A DNA stretch of 64,000 nt from Hyphomicrobiales bacterium (GTDB lineage: Bacteria > Pseudomonadota > Alphaproteobacteria > Rhizobiales > Beijerinckiaceae), in assembly GCA_900470095.1 (NCBI GenBank), contig UBZM01000010.1:1-64000 (forward strand), read 5' to 3'. Positions 18,289 through 29,193 of the stretch are shown piece after piece (within the stretch, counting starts at the first letter, position 1; each line of letters opens with the position of its first letter). The position numbers and the translations under genes were made by a program. The notes beneath the pieces were generated by a model, which saw only the letters and a program-made list of their open reading frames with translations, ran no database searches and had not been told where the DNA came from.

Positions 18289-19174
18289 GCCGTCACTCAG
18301 CGCCGGATCCGCGTCCCTGGCTCATCGGCGCGCGACCTGGCTTTCGCCGGAGACCGGAGAGGCCATTGCCCAGCACGACCTGATGCGGACGATGGCGCGG
18401 AAGCGCGTCGTACTGCTCGGCGAAAGTCACGACATCGCCGAGATCCATCGCTGGCAGCTCCATGTCACGGCGTTCCTGCACGCGCTTCGACCACAGATGG
18501 CGGTCGGCTTCGAGATGTTCCCGCGCCGGATCCAGCCGGCGCTCGATGCCTGGGTCGAGGGCGAGATGGACACCGCGACCTTCCTGGAGCGGTCGGAATG
18601 GGCACAGGTCTGGGGTTTCGATCCCGAGCTCTACCTGCCGCTCTTCCATTTTTGCCGGCAGCAGCGCGTGCCGATGCTCGCGCTCAACTGCCATCGGCCA
18701 CTGGTCACACGCGTTGGCCAGATTGGTTGGGATGCGATCCCGGTCGATGAGCGCGATGGCGTGACGCCGGCTGCCGCCGCGACGGACGGGTACCGGCGCT
18801 ATCTCGCCGGAATCATGAGCGGCTTCGCCGGACCGGATCGCCCACGCGCCATGGAGCCGGACCGCTTCGATCGCTTCATTCGAGCCCAGCAGACCTGGGA
18901 TCGCGCTTTCGCCTGCGGCATCGCCGATTATCTGGCAAGGGCGGAAGGCGAGCCGCTCGTCATCGGGATCATCGGGCGCGGCCATCTCGAATACGGCCAT
19001 GGCACGCCCTATCAGCTCCGCGATCTCGGCATCGATGATCTGGCCGTCCTGCTGCCGACCGACCGCGCCAGCCATGACCAGGAAAGCCTGAAGGGCATTG
19101 GCGACGCAATCTTCAGGCTCGACACGCCAGAGCCGCCCTCGCCGCGGCGTCCTTCGCCCAAGGCCTCTTCGTGA
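18281..19174 (+). CDS. ChaN-family haem-binding protein
   Basis: 297 residues. The ChaN domain is seen from LLGESHDIAEIHRWQL (GE.HD start motif), GFEMFPRRIQPALDAWV, ERSEWAQVWGFDPELY, and near the end IIGRGHLEYGHGTPYQL. ChaN proteins are iron-regulated, bind haem, and are often lipoproteins; here no signal peptide or lipobox is seen at the N-terminus (MAEPSLSAGSASLAHRRATW), so the location is uncertain and the protein may be cytoplasmic. It overlaps the HemS-like gene by 8 bp and the following ABC gene by 4 bp (GTGA), a tight translational unit. Confidence 0.8.
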   Translation: MAEPSLSAGSASLAHRRATWLSPETGEAIAQHDLMRTMARKRVVLLGESHDIAEIHRWQLHVTAFLHALRPQMAVGFEMFPRRIQPALDAWVEGEMDTATFLERSEWAQVWGFDPELYLPLFHFCRQQRVPMLALNCHRPLVTRVGQIGWDAIPVDERDGVTPAAAATDGYRRYLAGIMSGFAGPDRPRAMEPDRFDRFIRAQQTWDRAFACGIADYLARAEGEPLVIGIIGRGHLEYGHGTPYQLRDLGIDDLAVLLPTDRASHDQESLKGIGDAIFRLDTPEPPSPRRPSPKASS

Positions 19175-20898
19175 CCAAGATCATCTCCCAGATCACGCTA
19201 TTGACCCGGCTCTGCATCAGCGGGCCGGGCGGGCGAGCCGGACTGATCCATTTCGCGCTCGTGCTCGGGCTCGGACTGGCCGGCGTCCAGGTTTCGGTCC
19301 GCCTGATCGCCTGGACGGCCGATTTCTACAATGCTCTGCAGAAGCTCGATGTCGATGCGACGCTCCGCCAGATCGCAGTGTTCTTCGGGCTCATCGCAAT
19401 CAGCGTGACGCTCTTTCTGAGCGGCAGCTACCTGCGCAAGATGCTTCAGATCCGTTGGCGCCGCTCGCTGACGGAAGCCGCGCTCGACCGCTGGTTCGCG
19501 AACAAGTCCTATTGGCACTTGCGTGACCGCACGGATAACGGCCTCGACAATCCCGACCAGCGCATCGCCGAAGACTGCCGTATCTTCGTCGACAAGCTCA
19601 CCGGCGAGGCGATCGAGCTCATCACCAACATTGTCGCGCTCGTCTCCTTCGTCGCGATCCTGTGGTCGCTCTCGACCTTTCCCCTCGCCTTCACGTTTGG
19701 CGGCATCGCAGTCGAGATCCCGCGCTACATGGTCTGGGCCGCGCCGCTCTACGTCGCGATTTCGAGCGGCCTGACGCATTGGCTGGGCAAACCGTTGAAA
19801 TCCCTCGCCTTCGAGCAACAGCGCCGCGAAGCCGATTTCCGCTTCGCACTGACGCGGCTGCGCGAGCATGTCGAGGCCGTCGCTCTGGCGAATGGCGAGG
19901 CGGCTGAACGCCGCCTGCTCTCGGAGCGCTTCGGCGCGATCATGCAGAACTGGCGCGGCCTCGCCAATCGCGAGTTGATCCTCGGCTGCTTCACCAGGCC
20001 CTATATGCAGACGGTCCTGCGCATCCCGCTCTTTCTTGCGTTGCCGGCATTCCTGGCCGGGCGCGTCACCTTCGGCGGGCTGATGCAGATCGGCTCGGCC
20101 TTCCAGAACGTCGTGACGACGCTTTCCTGGTTCATCTTCTCCTATCGCGATCTTGCCGAGCTCGCGGCATCGGCCAGCCGCCTGAGCCATTTCCTTGGGG
20201 TGGCCGAGGACAACGTGGACACGCCGCGGCCAGCGCTCGTCACGGGGCAGGACAACCGGATCCTGCTGCGGGATGTCGCCCTCCGGGTCCCCGACGGCCG
20301 CGCGCTTGAGCCCCTGCCCGAGATCAGGCTTGAAGCAGGCGGGACGTATTGGATTTCGGCGCCCTCCGGACACGGCAAGAGTGCCCTGGTGAAGGCCATT
20401 GCCGGGCTGTGGCGGCATGGCACCGGTCAAATCGAACGGCCGGATGCCAAAATGGCCTTCCTGCCGCAGCAGCCCTACCTGCCGCTCGGCGGGCTACGGG
20501 GAGCATTGGCCTATCCCGCCTCCCCTGAGACCCATCGGGCCGAGGACTATGAGCGAGCGCTGGCGGCTGTGGGCATGACCCAGCTTTGGGAAATCGACGA
20601 ACCCGCCTGGAACGACGCGCGCCGCGGCCTGTCCGGCGGCGAGCGCCAGCGCCTGGCGCTCGCCCGCATCCATCTCCAGAAGCCGGACTGGATTGTGCTC
20701 GACGAAGCAACCAGTGCGCTCGACCCGGCGGCCGAACGCGATCTGCTCGCAACCTTGCGCCAGGATTTGCCGCTGGCGACTTTCATCCTGATCGCGCACC
20801 GGCCGCCCTTGGGCCTGGACGACTGTCACGCAATCCGCCTGTCGAGACGAGACGCCCTCGCGCGGGAGTCTCTGACGAGCGCCGAGGCGAGCGTGTAG
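19171..20898 (+). CDS. YddA/SbmA-BacA-type ABC transporter (membrane domain fused to ATPase)
   Basis: 575 residues: an SbmA/BacA-like membrane domain (about 1-330; FYNALQKLDVDATLRQ, WRRSLTEAALDRWFANKSYW, NPDQRIAEDCRIF) fused to an ATPase domain (about 360-575) with Walker A SAPSGHGKSALVKA, signature LSGGERQRLALAR and Walker B WIVLDEATSALDP. The mycobacterial relative Rv1819c imports cobalamin and other hydrophilic compounds; YddA itself is poorly defined. The GTG start overlaps the ChaN stop, so translation is coupled to haem genes. No HmuTUV-type importer is present, so this is a candidate inner-membrane step for the receptor's ligand; that is inference. Confidence 0.85.
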   Translation: MTKIISQITLLTRLCISGPGGRAGLIHFALVLGLGLAGVQVSVRLIAWTADFYNALQKLDVDATLRQIAVFFGLIAISVTLFLSGSYLRKMLQIRWRRSLTEAALDRWFANKSYWHLRDRTDNGLDNPDQRIAEDCRIFVDKLTGEAIELITNIVALVSFVAILWSLSTFPLAFTFGGIAVEIPRYMVWAAPLYVAISSGLTHWLGKPLKSLAFEQQRREADFRFALTRLREHVEAVALANGEAAERRLLSERFGAIMQNWRGLANRELILGCFTRPYMQTVLRIPLFLALPAFLAGRVTFGGLMQIGSAFQNVVTTLSWFIFSYRDLAELAASASRLSHFLGVAEDNVDTPRPALVTGQDNRILLRDVALRVPDGRALEPLPEIRLEAGGTYWISAPSGHGKSALVKAIAGLWRHGTGQIERPDAKMAFLPQQPYLPLGGLRGALAYPASPETHRAEDYERALAAVGMTQLWEIDEPAWNDARRGLSGGERQRLALARIHLQKPDWIVLDEATSALDPAAERDLLATLRQDLPLATFILIAHRPPLGLDDCHAIRLSRRDALARESLTSAEASV

Positions 20899-20971
20899 AG
20901 GCACTTCTTCCGCCAAAGCGGCCCCTTTGCCGCAGCGTCCCGATCGTTGCGGCTCCATCAGAGATTTCGAG

Positions 20972-22834
20972 ATGACCACCGCCTCGTTCACCGCCGGGTT
21001 GGGGCCAGCGCTACGCCAGCGTTTCCGGACCTTGGCCCTGCTGCCCCGGTTGCTGCACTCATTCTGGCAGACGAGTCCCGCGCTGTCGGCCACGATCATC
21101 GCTTTGCGCCTGCTGCGCGCTGCTCAGCCGCCGCTCGTGCTCTACATCGGGAAGCTGATCGTCGACGAGATCATCCTCCAGACCGCCTCGCCCGCTCCGG
21201 GACCGACGCTGGCGGACTGGGTGTATAGCGGGCGCCTGAGCACGGTTGCCGGCTGGCTCCTGCTCGAATTCCTGCTCGTCGCCACCGCAAACGCGCTCGC
21301 GCGCATCGGAGCCTTCGTGGAAAGAGTGCTGACCGAGCGGCATGACAACGCGCTCGGCGTCGCGCTCATCAAGAAGGTAGCGAGCCTGGATCTTCGCGAC
21401 ATCGAGGCCAGCGCTGCGCAGGACAGGCTGCAACGTGCTCGGACCCAGCGCTTCATGGGTAACCAGCTCCTGACTTCCCTGCTCAGCCAGGCTCAGGACT
21501 TCGTTACCCTCATCCTGTTTGTCGTCGGCCTCTTCTCCTATGCGCCGCTGCTGATCATTCTGCTGTTGCTGGCACTCCTGCCTACGCTTGCCGGTGAAGC
21601 GCATTTCAATGCGAAGGGGTATGGGCTGAACGTCTCGGTCACGCCTGAGCGCCGGCAGATGGAATACATCCAGATCGTCGGTTCGGCGGCCGAATCCGCC
21701 AAGGAGATGAAGCTGTTCGGGCTCGGCGCCTACCTGGCGGACCGCTTTGCCGAACTCGCGGACAAGGTGCATCGCGGCAATCGCGATCTTGCGGCGCGGC
21801 GCACGCTCTGGGGCAGTCTGTTCGGAGCGATCGCCTCCCTGGCTTATTACGCGGCCTATGCCGTCATCGCCTGGCGTGCCCTGAAGGGTGAACTCGGCAT
21901 TGGCGATCTCACCTTTCTCGCCGGGTCGTTGCTGCGGCTGAACGGCCTGTTCGAGCGGCTGATCCTCGGCCTGACCCAGATCGCGTCGCAGACCCAGTAT
22001 CTCAATGACTTCTTCTCGTTCATGGATCTCCGGTCGAGCATGGCCGCACCGTTGAACCCACGGCCATTTCCCGCGCCGCTGAGGCAGAGCATCGTCTTCG
22101 ACAAGGTCGGCTTTCGTTATCCCGGCAAGGATGCCTGGGTGCTGCGCGATCTCAGCTTCACGATTCCTGCCGGAGAAACTCTTGCCCTTGTCGGCGAAAA
22201 CGGCGCGGGCAAGACCACGATCATCAAGCTGCTGACCAGGCTCTACGAACCGGACGAGGGCCGCATCCTCGTCGACGGCATCGACCTGCGCGATATCGAC
22301 ATCGCCGACCTGCAGCATCAGGTCGGCGCCATTTTCCAGGATTTCGTGCGCTACAACATGACCGCCGCAGAGAATATCGGCGTTGGGCGCGTCGCCGGGC
22401 TCGGCGATCGACCCCGCGTCATCGAGGCCGCACGGAAGAGCCTCGCCCATCCCCTGATCGAGACATTGCCGGAGGGCTACGAGCAGATGCTGGGCCGCGT
22501 CTTTGCGCGTGGGCTCGATCTCTCGGGCGGCGAATGGCAGAAGATCGCGATTGCCAGAGCCTATTTCCGCGACGCAGCCATCCTGATCCTCGACGAGCCC
22601 ACCGCAGCTCTGGATGCCCGCGCTGAAGCGGAGATCTTCGAACGCTTCCGCAACCTGAGTGAGGCGAAAACCGCATTGCTGATCTCGCACCGCTTCGCGA
22701 CCGTCCGGATGGCCGACCGCATCCTCGTGCTGGAGAACGGCGCCATCCTCGAAAGCGGCAACCACGACGAGCTCATCGCGCTGCGCGGGCGCTATGCCGA
22801 GCTGTTCGCGTTGCAGGCTGCGGCCTTCCAGTAA
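20972..22834 (+). CDS. ABC transporter, membrane domain fused to ATPase (exporter type)
   Basis: 620 residues. Membrane domain about 1-350 with several hydrophobic helices, then an ATPase domain with GENGAGKTTIIKLLTRLYEP (Walker A), FQDFVRYNMTAAENI (Q-loop region), LSGGEWQKIAIARA (signature), ILILDEPTAALDA (Walker B) and a switch His in LISHRFATVRMADRI. Half-transporters of this form usually act as homodimers or heterodimers. It starts 74 bp after the preceding ABC gene on the same strand and may be co-transcribed, but no ligand can be named. ATG 20972 (MTTASFTAGLG) is chosen; GAG lies close upstream. Confidence 0.85.
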   Translation: MTTASFTAGLGPALRQRFRTLALLPRLLHSFWQTSPALSATIIALRLLRAAQPPLVLYIGKLIVDEIILQTASPAPGPTLADWVYSGRLSTVAGWLLLEFLLVATANALARIGAFVERVLTERHDNALGVALIKKVASLDLRDIEASAAQDRLQRARTQRFMGNQLLTSLLSQAQDFVTLILFVVGLFSYAPLLIILLLLALLPTLAGEAHFNAKGYGLNVSVTPERRQMEYIQIVGSAAESAKEMKLFGLGAYLADRFAELADKVHRGNRDLAARRTLWGSLFGAIASLAYYAAYAVIAWRALKGELGIGDLTFLAGSLLRLNGLFERLILGLTQIASQTQYLNDFFSFMDLRSSMAAPLNPRPFPAPLRQSIVFDKVGFRYPGKDAWVLRDLSFTIPAGETLALVGENGAGKTTIIKLLTRLYEPDEGRILVDGIDLRDIDIADLQHQVGAIFQDFVRYNMTAAENIGVGRVAGLGDRPRVIEAARKSLAHPLIETLPEGYEQMLGRVFARGLDLSGGEWQKIAIARAYFRDAAILILDEPTAALDARAEAEIFERFRNLSEAKTALLISHRFATVRMADRILVLENGAILESGNHDELIALRGRYAELFALQAAAFQ

Positions 22835-22837
22835 GGC

Positions 22838-24793
<1,956 letters not shown>

Positions 24794-24797
24794 GCGA

Positions 24798-26003
24798 TCA
24801 GAACCCGAGCGGGCCGCGCATGCGACGGGCCGCTCCAGGAGCGCCTGCCGCGCTCGTGCGCGCTGTGACCACACGCTCGCCTGCCTTCAGCCCGGAGGAG
24901 ATTTCCGCGACGATCTTGTTGTCGAGCCCGACCGTGACCTTGCGTGGTGCGGGCTTGCCATCGTCGCCGACGACATCGAGCCAGGTCTCTCCGCCCCGGC
25001 GCCTGATCGCCGTGGACGGCACGGTGACGACACCCCGCACCCGCCCGACGACTACCGTTACCTGGACCGTCATTGAGGTCAGCAGCCTTCCATCGGTGTT
25101 GGGCACCTCGAATAGCGCGTTGTAGTAGATGGCCGAGGAGGTCGAAGCGGAGTTCGAGCTTGAAGAGGCCGAGGCGCTGCTCGTATTCTGTGTCTTCAGC
25201 GTGTCGGGCGCCGGCTCGACAAAGGCGATCCTGCCGGGGAAACGCCGGTCGGGCGCGCCGAGCACGCTGAACAGGGCCTCTTGGCCGGCCTTGACCCTTA
25301 GCACGTCTGCTTCCGAGATCTTGGCCTTGACCGTCATGGTCGAGACGTCGCCAAGCACGACGATGGTCGGCGCGGACTGCGCCGCATTCACCGTCTGGCC
25401 CTCCTGCGTCACGATGGCCAGCACCGTGCCTGCCGCCGGAGCGGTGATGCGGGTGTAGCCAAGATTGGCGCGGGCGGTCTCGACCTTGACGCCGCCGGAA
25501 ATGATCTGGGCATCCAGTGCCGCGATCTGCGCCCGAGTGGTCCGCACCGTCATCTCGGCCGATTCGTAATTGTCGCGCGAGACTGCATTCTGGCCCAGCA
25601 TCTGCTTCTGCCGCGCGAGCACGGATTCGGCATAGGCGAGGCTGGCCAGCCGTTCGTCGCGTTGGGCCTGCAGCACGGCGAGTTCCGCCTCGGCCGATCG
25701 CAGCGCGTTTTGCTGTGTCACGCCGTCGATCTCGGCGATCAGGTCGCCCTCCTTTACATTCTGGCCGAGTGTCACCTTGAGCGAGATCAGCCGGCCGGAG
25801 ACCTGCGCGCCGACGCTCACCTGCCGGATCGGCTCGAGCGCGCCGCTGGCCAGCACCGCCTCCTCGACATCACCCATCGTGGCGGCGACCGTCGGCTGAG
25901 GAATGGCGGCCGGCAGCGTCGCCTGCTGCGAGTGCAGGGCATATCCGCCCGCCCCCAGCATGCCCAGGACTAGCAGCAGCATGAAGGCACGGCGCGACGT
26001 CAT
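24798..26003 (-). CDS. macA: MacA-type periplasmic adaptor of the ABC efflux pump
   Basis: 401-residue membrane-fusion protein. One N-terminal anchor (FMLLLVLGMLGAGGYALHS), a biotinyl-lipoyl-like half (VSVGAQVSGRLISLKV), a coiled-coil hairpin (about 90-150, with RSAEAELAVLQAQRDERLAS), the second lipoyl half (RITAPAAGTVLAIVTQEGQTV) and beta-barrel. A Ser-rich low-complexity loop (SSASASSSSNSASTSSA) near residue 275 is unusual and may be a flexible insert. Its start overlaps the oprM-like stop (ATGA) and its stop is 4 bp from macB, so oprM-macA-macB are one operon. Confidence 0.92.
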   Translation of the reverse strand: MTSRRAFMLLLVLGMLGAGGYALHSQQATLPAAIPQPTVAATMGDVEEAVLASGALEPIRQVSVGAQVSGRLISLKVTLGQNVKEGDLIAEIDGVTQQNALRSAEAELAVLQAQRDERLASLAYAESVLARQKQMLGQNAVSRDNYESAEMTVRTTRAQIAALDAQIISGGVKVETARANLGYTRITAPAAGTVLAIVTQEGQTVNAAQSAPTIVVLGDVSTMTVKAKISEADVLRVKAGQEALFSVLGAPDRRFPGRIAFVEPAPDTLKTQNTSSASASSSSNSASTSSAIYYNALFEVPNTDGRLLTSMTVQVTVVVGRVRGVVTVPSTAIRRRGGETWLDVVGDDGKPAPRKVTVGLDNKIVAEISSGLKAGERVVTARTSAAGAPGAARRMRGPLGF

Positions 26004-27508
26004 GGGCTCGGGGCCTCCAGGGACAGGGCACGCAGGCGGGGCCCCTGCGGAGGATCCTCGACGCGGGGGCGCGAGACCTCGACCGGCCGGAGCCAGCCGC
26101 CGCCAAGCGCCTTGTTGAGGGCGATAAAGCGGGTCGCAAGAGCGATCTGGCTCTGAATCCGCGAATCCTCGGAGCCATACTGCGAGCGCTGAGCGTCGAG
26201 CACGTCGAGGAAGCTGGCGCCGCCTGACTGGTAGAGCGCCTGCGACAGCTGCGCCGCCTGTCCGGAGGCCGCAGCCGCCGTCGACAGGCTGGCCAGGCGC
26301 AGACGCTCCTGCCGCAACCCAACCAGCGCGTCCTCGACATCCTGCAGGGCGTTCAGCACGGCGAGCCGAAGCGCCGCATCGGACTGATCGCGTCGGGCGC
26401 GCGCCACGTCGACCGCGGCCGCGAGTTCGCCCCCATTGAAGATCGGCACGCTAAGCGATGGACCGATCGACCAACCGATCGCGCTGTTCTTCGCGAGGTC
26501 GCCGAGCTTCAGCGCCGAGGTCGAGATATTGCCGGTCAAGCTGACGGACGGGTAGCGAACCGCCTCGGCCTGACCGATCCGTGCCGTCGCCTGGGCGAGA
26601 CTGCGTTCGGCCCGCCGGACATCCGGCCGATTGCGCAGCACGTCCGCCGGGACGCCGGCTTGCGGTGGCGCGGGCGTCGACGGCACCTTTGCCGCACCGG
26701 TCAAGCGCGAGCCCATTGCGGATGGCGGGCGGCCAACCAGCACCGCAATACGGTGCAGGGTCTGCGCCAGCGCGGTTTCGAGCGCCGGGATCTGCGCCTC
26801 GGTGCTCGCGACCTGCGCCACCGCCCTCGCCGTATCGACAGCAGAGACATCGCCGGCCTGGAAACGGACCCGCGTCAGCGCCTCGGTCACCCGCTGGGTT
26901 TCAACTGTCCGCCTCGCCAGCGCAATGCGCGCCTGGTAGCCGCGCGCCTCGATGACGGCCGAAGCGACATCCCCAATAAGCGTCAATAGTACTCCGTCGA
27001 GATCATCGTCGGCGGCATCGACGCCATAGGTCGCGGCTTCGACGGCGCGGTCGCGCCCGCCGAAGATATCGAGCTCCCAGGAGGTGTCGAAACCCGCGCG
27101 GAAGCTGTTGCTCATGCCGTTGCCGCCGCCTGAATCGGAGCTTGTGGCGTAACGCGAACGCGTTGCCGATGCTGAACCATTGACCTGAGGAAACAGCGGG
27201 GCAACCGCCTGGATCCTGCTCGCGCGCGCTTCGCGGATCCGCGCTTTCGCCTGGGCTACATCGAGGTTGCCCGCGATCGCCTCCGTGACGAGCCCGTTCA
27301 GGACAGGGTCCTTGAATTGCCGCCACCATTCCGACGGAGCGGCAGGCTGAGCAGCCGAAGCTCCGCCATTCCATCGGGCCGGCAGATCTTGCGCGGGGGC
27401 AACATAGTCCGGACCGACCGAGCAGGCACCCAGGCAGAACAGAACTGGCAACGCGAGCAGCCTCGTCCGGTCCGATTTCAGCCTGTCGCGAGAGTGCATC
27501 CCGTCCAT
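26000..27508 (-). CDS. OprM/NodT-family outer-membrane efflux lipoprotein
   Basis: 502 residues. The lipobox LGAC (CLGACSVGPDYVAP, about residue 28) makes it an outer-membrane lipoprotein; the sequence start after the Cys is typical of NodT/OprM channels. Two OEP repeats follow with long helices, e.g. AIAGNLDVAQAKARIREARA and ALLNALQDVEDALV-like AVLNALQDVEDALVGLRQER. First gene of the operon with macA and macB; supplies the exit channel. Starts at 27508 or 9 bases later (MHSRDRLK) are both possible. The RND permease at the window start could also use such a channel. Confidence 0.9.
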   Translation of the reverse strand: MDGMHSRDRLKSDRTRLLALPVLFCLGACSVGPDYVAPAQDLPARWNGGASAAQPAAPSEWWRQFKDPVLNGLVTEAIAGNLDVAQAKARIREARASRIQAVAPLFPQVNGSASATRSRYATSSDSGGGNGMSNSFRAGFDTSWELDIFGGRDRAVEAATYGVDAADDDLDGVLLTLIGDVASAVIEARGYQARIALARRTVETQRVTEALTRVRFQAGDVSAVDTARAVAQVASTEAQIPALETALAQTLHRIAVLVGRPPSAMGSRLTGAAKVPSTPAPPQAGVPADVLRNRPDVRRAERSLAQATARIGQAEAVRYPSVSLTGNISTSALKLGDLAKNSAIGWSIGPSLSVPIFNGGELAAAVDVARARRDQSDAALRLAVLNALQDVEDALVGLRQERLRLASLSTAAAASGQAAQLSQALYQSGGASFLDVLDAQRSQYGSEDSRIQSQIALATRFIALNKALGGGWLRPVEVSRPRVEDPPQGPRLRALSLEAPSP

Positions 27509-27945
27509 GTCCGCCGCATTGGCGACCTTTCCACTCCGGGCGGAAAGAGCGCAGATCGGCGGTCATAGGCGCCGTATTTCAGAATGATTCCAAAGACGAA
27601 GCCCCCGCGGGATGCCGGTCTCTGGCGATCGTGAACGCCTACAAAGCGGCCCGACGAATTGCAAGGCGCCAAACCCACGAAAGCGGTTCATCGGGGTTTG
27701 AGCCAGGGCCAACTCGGGCTGATCCGGCGGCCAACGCGACCGCGATACCTTCCGCCCTGCTCCCGTAGACCTGGCCATATGGGCCGGCAACGACGCGCGA
27801 TCGGCGGCTGAGCTCGGTCATCGGGAGATCCGGCGCGATGGCTTCGCTTTCAGCTCCGGGCAAACAGCCCGGGAGAGCAATCCGCCCGACGAGGCGAACG
27901 GAGGCATGACGACATCTCCATGTCTTCATGAGCGCATTGCGCCGT
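27509..27945 (-). other. 437-bp spacer with a metE-leader-like remnant
   Basis: No gene is seen. On the minus strand an imperfect palindrome ATGACGACAT-CTCC-ATGTCTTCAT (27906-27929, one mismatch) is followed about 35 bp later by the hairpin CTCCCGGGCTGTTTGCCCGGAG (about 27853-27874) and GCTGAAAGCGAAGCC. This resembles the metE leader, which has the AGACAT/ATGTCT palindrome, then CTCCGGGTCTGTTTGCCCGGAG and GCTAAGAGGGAAGCC. The rest of a cobalamin riboswitch (GCAACTGTAAG, B12 box) is missing, so it looks like a decayed copy or a dispersed repeat. The remaining 240 bp before oprM hold nothing I recognise. Confidence 0.4.
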
Positions 27946-28707
27946 TCAGTCCTCGTCGCGTCTCCGAAGCAGATAGGTGTCCATGATCCAGCCCTTTTCC
28001 TCTCGGGCTTCGCGCCGGATGCGCTCGATATCGCCCATCACCTCCGACAGCCTTCCGGCGACCAGAATCTCATCCTCGGTCCCGAGATAGGCGCCCCAAT
28101 AGATATCGAGATCTTCACCCGCGACACGCTTGAAGGCCTGGTCCCCGTCGAGCATGACGACCACACTATCGAGGTTGTTGGCAAAGCCTTCCGCGAGTTT
28201 GCGTCCAGTGGTGATCAACACGGGCTCGCCGATCCGGTTGAGCGCCACCCGGTGTCGAGCCGCAAGGGCCTGCACACTGCTGATACCCGGGATCACATCG
28301 TATTCGAGCGCAAAGCCCTTGGCGCGAATCTGCTCGATGATCCGGAGCGTGCTGTCATAGAGCGTGGGATCCCCCCAGACGAGGAAGGCTCCGCATTCAC
28401 CCTCCCCGAGTTCTCTCGTGAACAGGCCCTCGTAGTCATGGGCAATACGGGCATGCCATTCGTCGACGCTTCCACGGTAATTCGTTCCAGCGGCAGCACG
28501 CTCGGGGATCGGAACCTGAACCAGGCGATAATCCGAGCCTTCGATGAAGCGCTCGCAGATGTCCTTCCGCAGCCGTCCGAGCTCCGCCTTGTCTGTCCCC
28601 TTGTCGGGAATGAAGAAGACATCGACCTGGTTGAGGGCGTTGATCGCCTGGACCGTGACATAGTCAGGATTGCCGGCACCAATTCCGATGATCAGGATCT
28701 TGCGCAT
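27946..28707 (-). CDS. cobF: Precorrin-6A synthase (deacetylating)
   Basis: SAM-dependent C-1 methyltransferase of the aerobic cobalamin pathway; it methylates precorrin-5 with loss of the acetyl group to give precorrin-6A. 253 residues. Seen: MRKILIIGIGAGNPDYVTVQ (SAM/precorrin methylase start), VFFIPDKGTDKAELGRLRKD, AFLVWGDPTLYDSTLRII (GDP motif) and VIPGISSVQALAARH. The ATG 28707 is chosen for this start; the open frame continues 210 bp upstream without family similarity. CobF marks aerobic de novo B12 synthesis. It is alone here, divergent from the nrdA leader, and has no riboswitch core in its own leader. Confidence 0.95.
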   Translation of the reverse strand: MRKILIIGIGAGNPDYVTVQAINALNQVDVFFIPDKGTDKAELGRLRKDICERFIEGSDYRLVQVPIPERAAAGTNYRGSVDEWHARIAHDYEGLFTRELGEGECGAFLVWGDPTLYDSTLRIIEQIRAKGFALEYDVIPGISSVQALAARHRVALNRIGEPVLITTGRKLAEGFANNLDSVVVMLDGDQAFKRVAGEDLDIYWGAYLGTEDEILVAGRLSEVMGDIERIRREAREEKGWIMDTYLLRRRDED

Positions 28708-28945
28708 TCGGCCTCCATGTCCGGGCTCAGATGCCCCACCGTCCCAAAGCCATAACATGGAGGACGGCAGCACGAGCAGCTGCGCCATGACGCCCTCGGG
28801 CCCGGCGCCGAATGTAATTCGGCGCCGGTTTGCATCGATGGTGGTGATCCCGGGCTCATCGCGAGATGGCGGAGACAGGACGCAGAAGCGGCCAATTCGA
28901 CCAATCCCGCTCTTCACAGGCTAACGGGTAGGCCGCGGCAAGCTG

Positions 28946-28982
28946 TTGACAGAATCATCGCGCTAACCACTAGATATGGTGG
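28946..28982 (+). promoter_or_regulatory. Possible nrdA promoter with NrdR-like box
   Basis: TTGACA at 28946-28951 is a good -35 match; a -10 candidate TAGATA follows at 28971-28976 with a rather long 19-base gap. CCACTAGATATGGTGG (28967-28982) is an imperfect 16-bp palindrome resembling NrdR boxes found before ribonucleotide reductase genes. The partner box that usually lies about three helical turns away was not found. The riboswitch begins immediately after. Confidence 0.35.
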
Positions 28983-28983
28983 T

Positions 28984-29193
28984 CACGGTCTCTCGAGTCG
29001 CAAGATCGAGAGCTAAGAGGGAAGCCGGTGCGAAACCGGCGCTGCCCCCGCAACTGTCAGCGGCGAGTACTTGTCCAGGATATCAGTCACTGAGGCCACC
29101 AGGCCTTGGGAAGACGGGACAAGAGCGATGACCCGCGAGCCAGGAGACCTGCCGCGACAGCAGAATCGTCCTCGGGCGGGGTGTCCCGGTGGA
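28984..29193 (+). promoter_or_regulatory. Cobalamin riboswitch upstream of nrdA
   Basis: In order: hairpin TCTCGAGTCGCAAGATCGAGA, GCTAAGAGGGAAGCCGGTG, GCTGCCCCCGCAACTGTCAG, variable stem, GATGACC, the B12 box GAGCCAGGAGACCTGCC (about 29137-29153) and CGGGCGGGGTGTCCCGGTGG. It implies repression of the B12-independent class I reductase by cobalamin, as reported for Streptomyces nrdABS. Confidence 0.95.
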
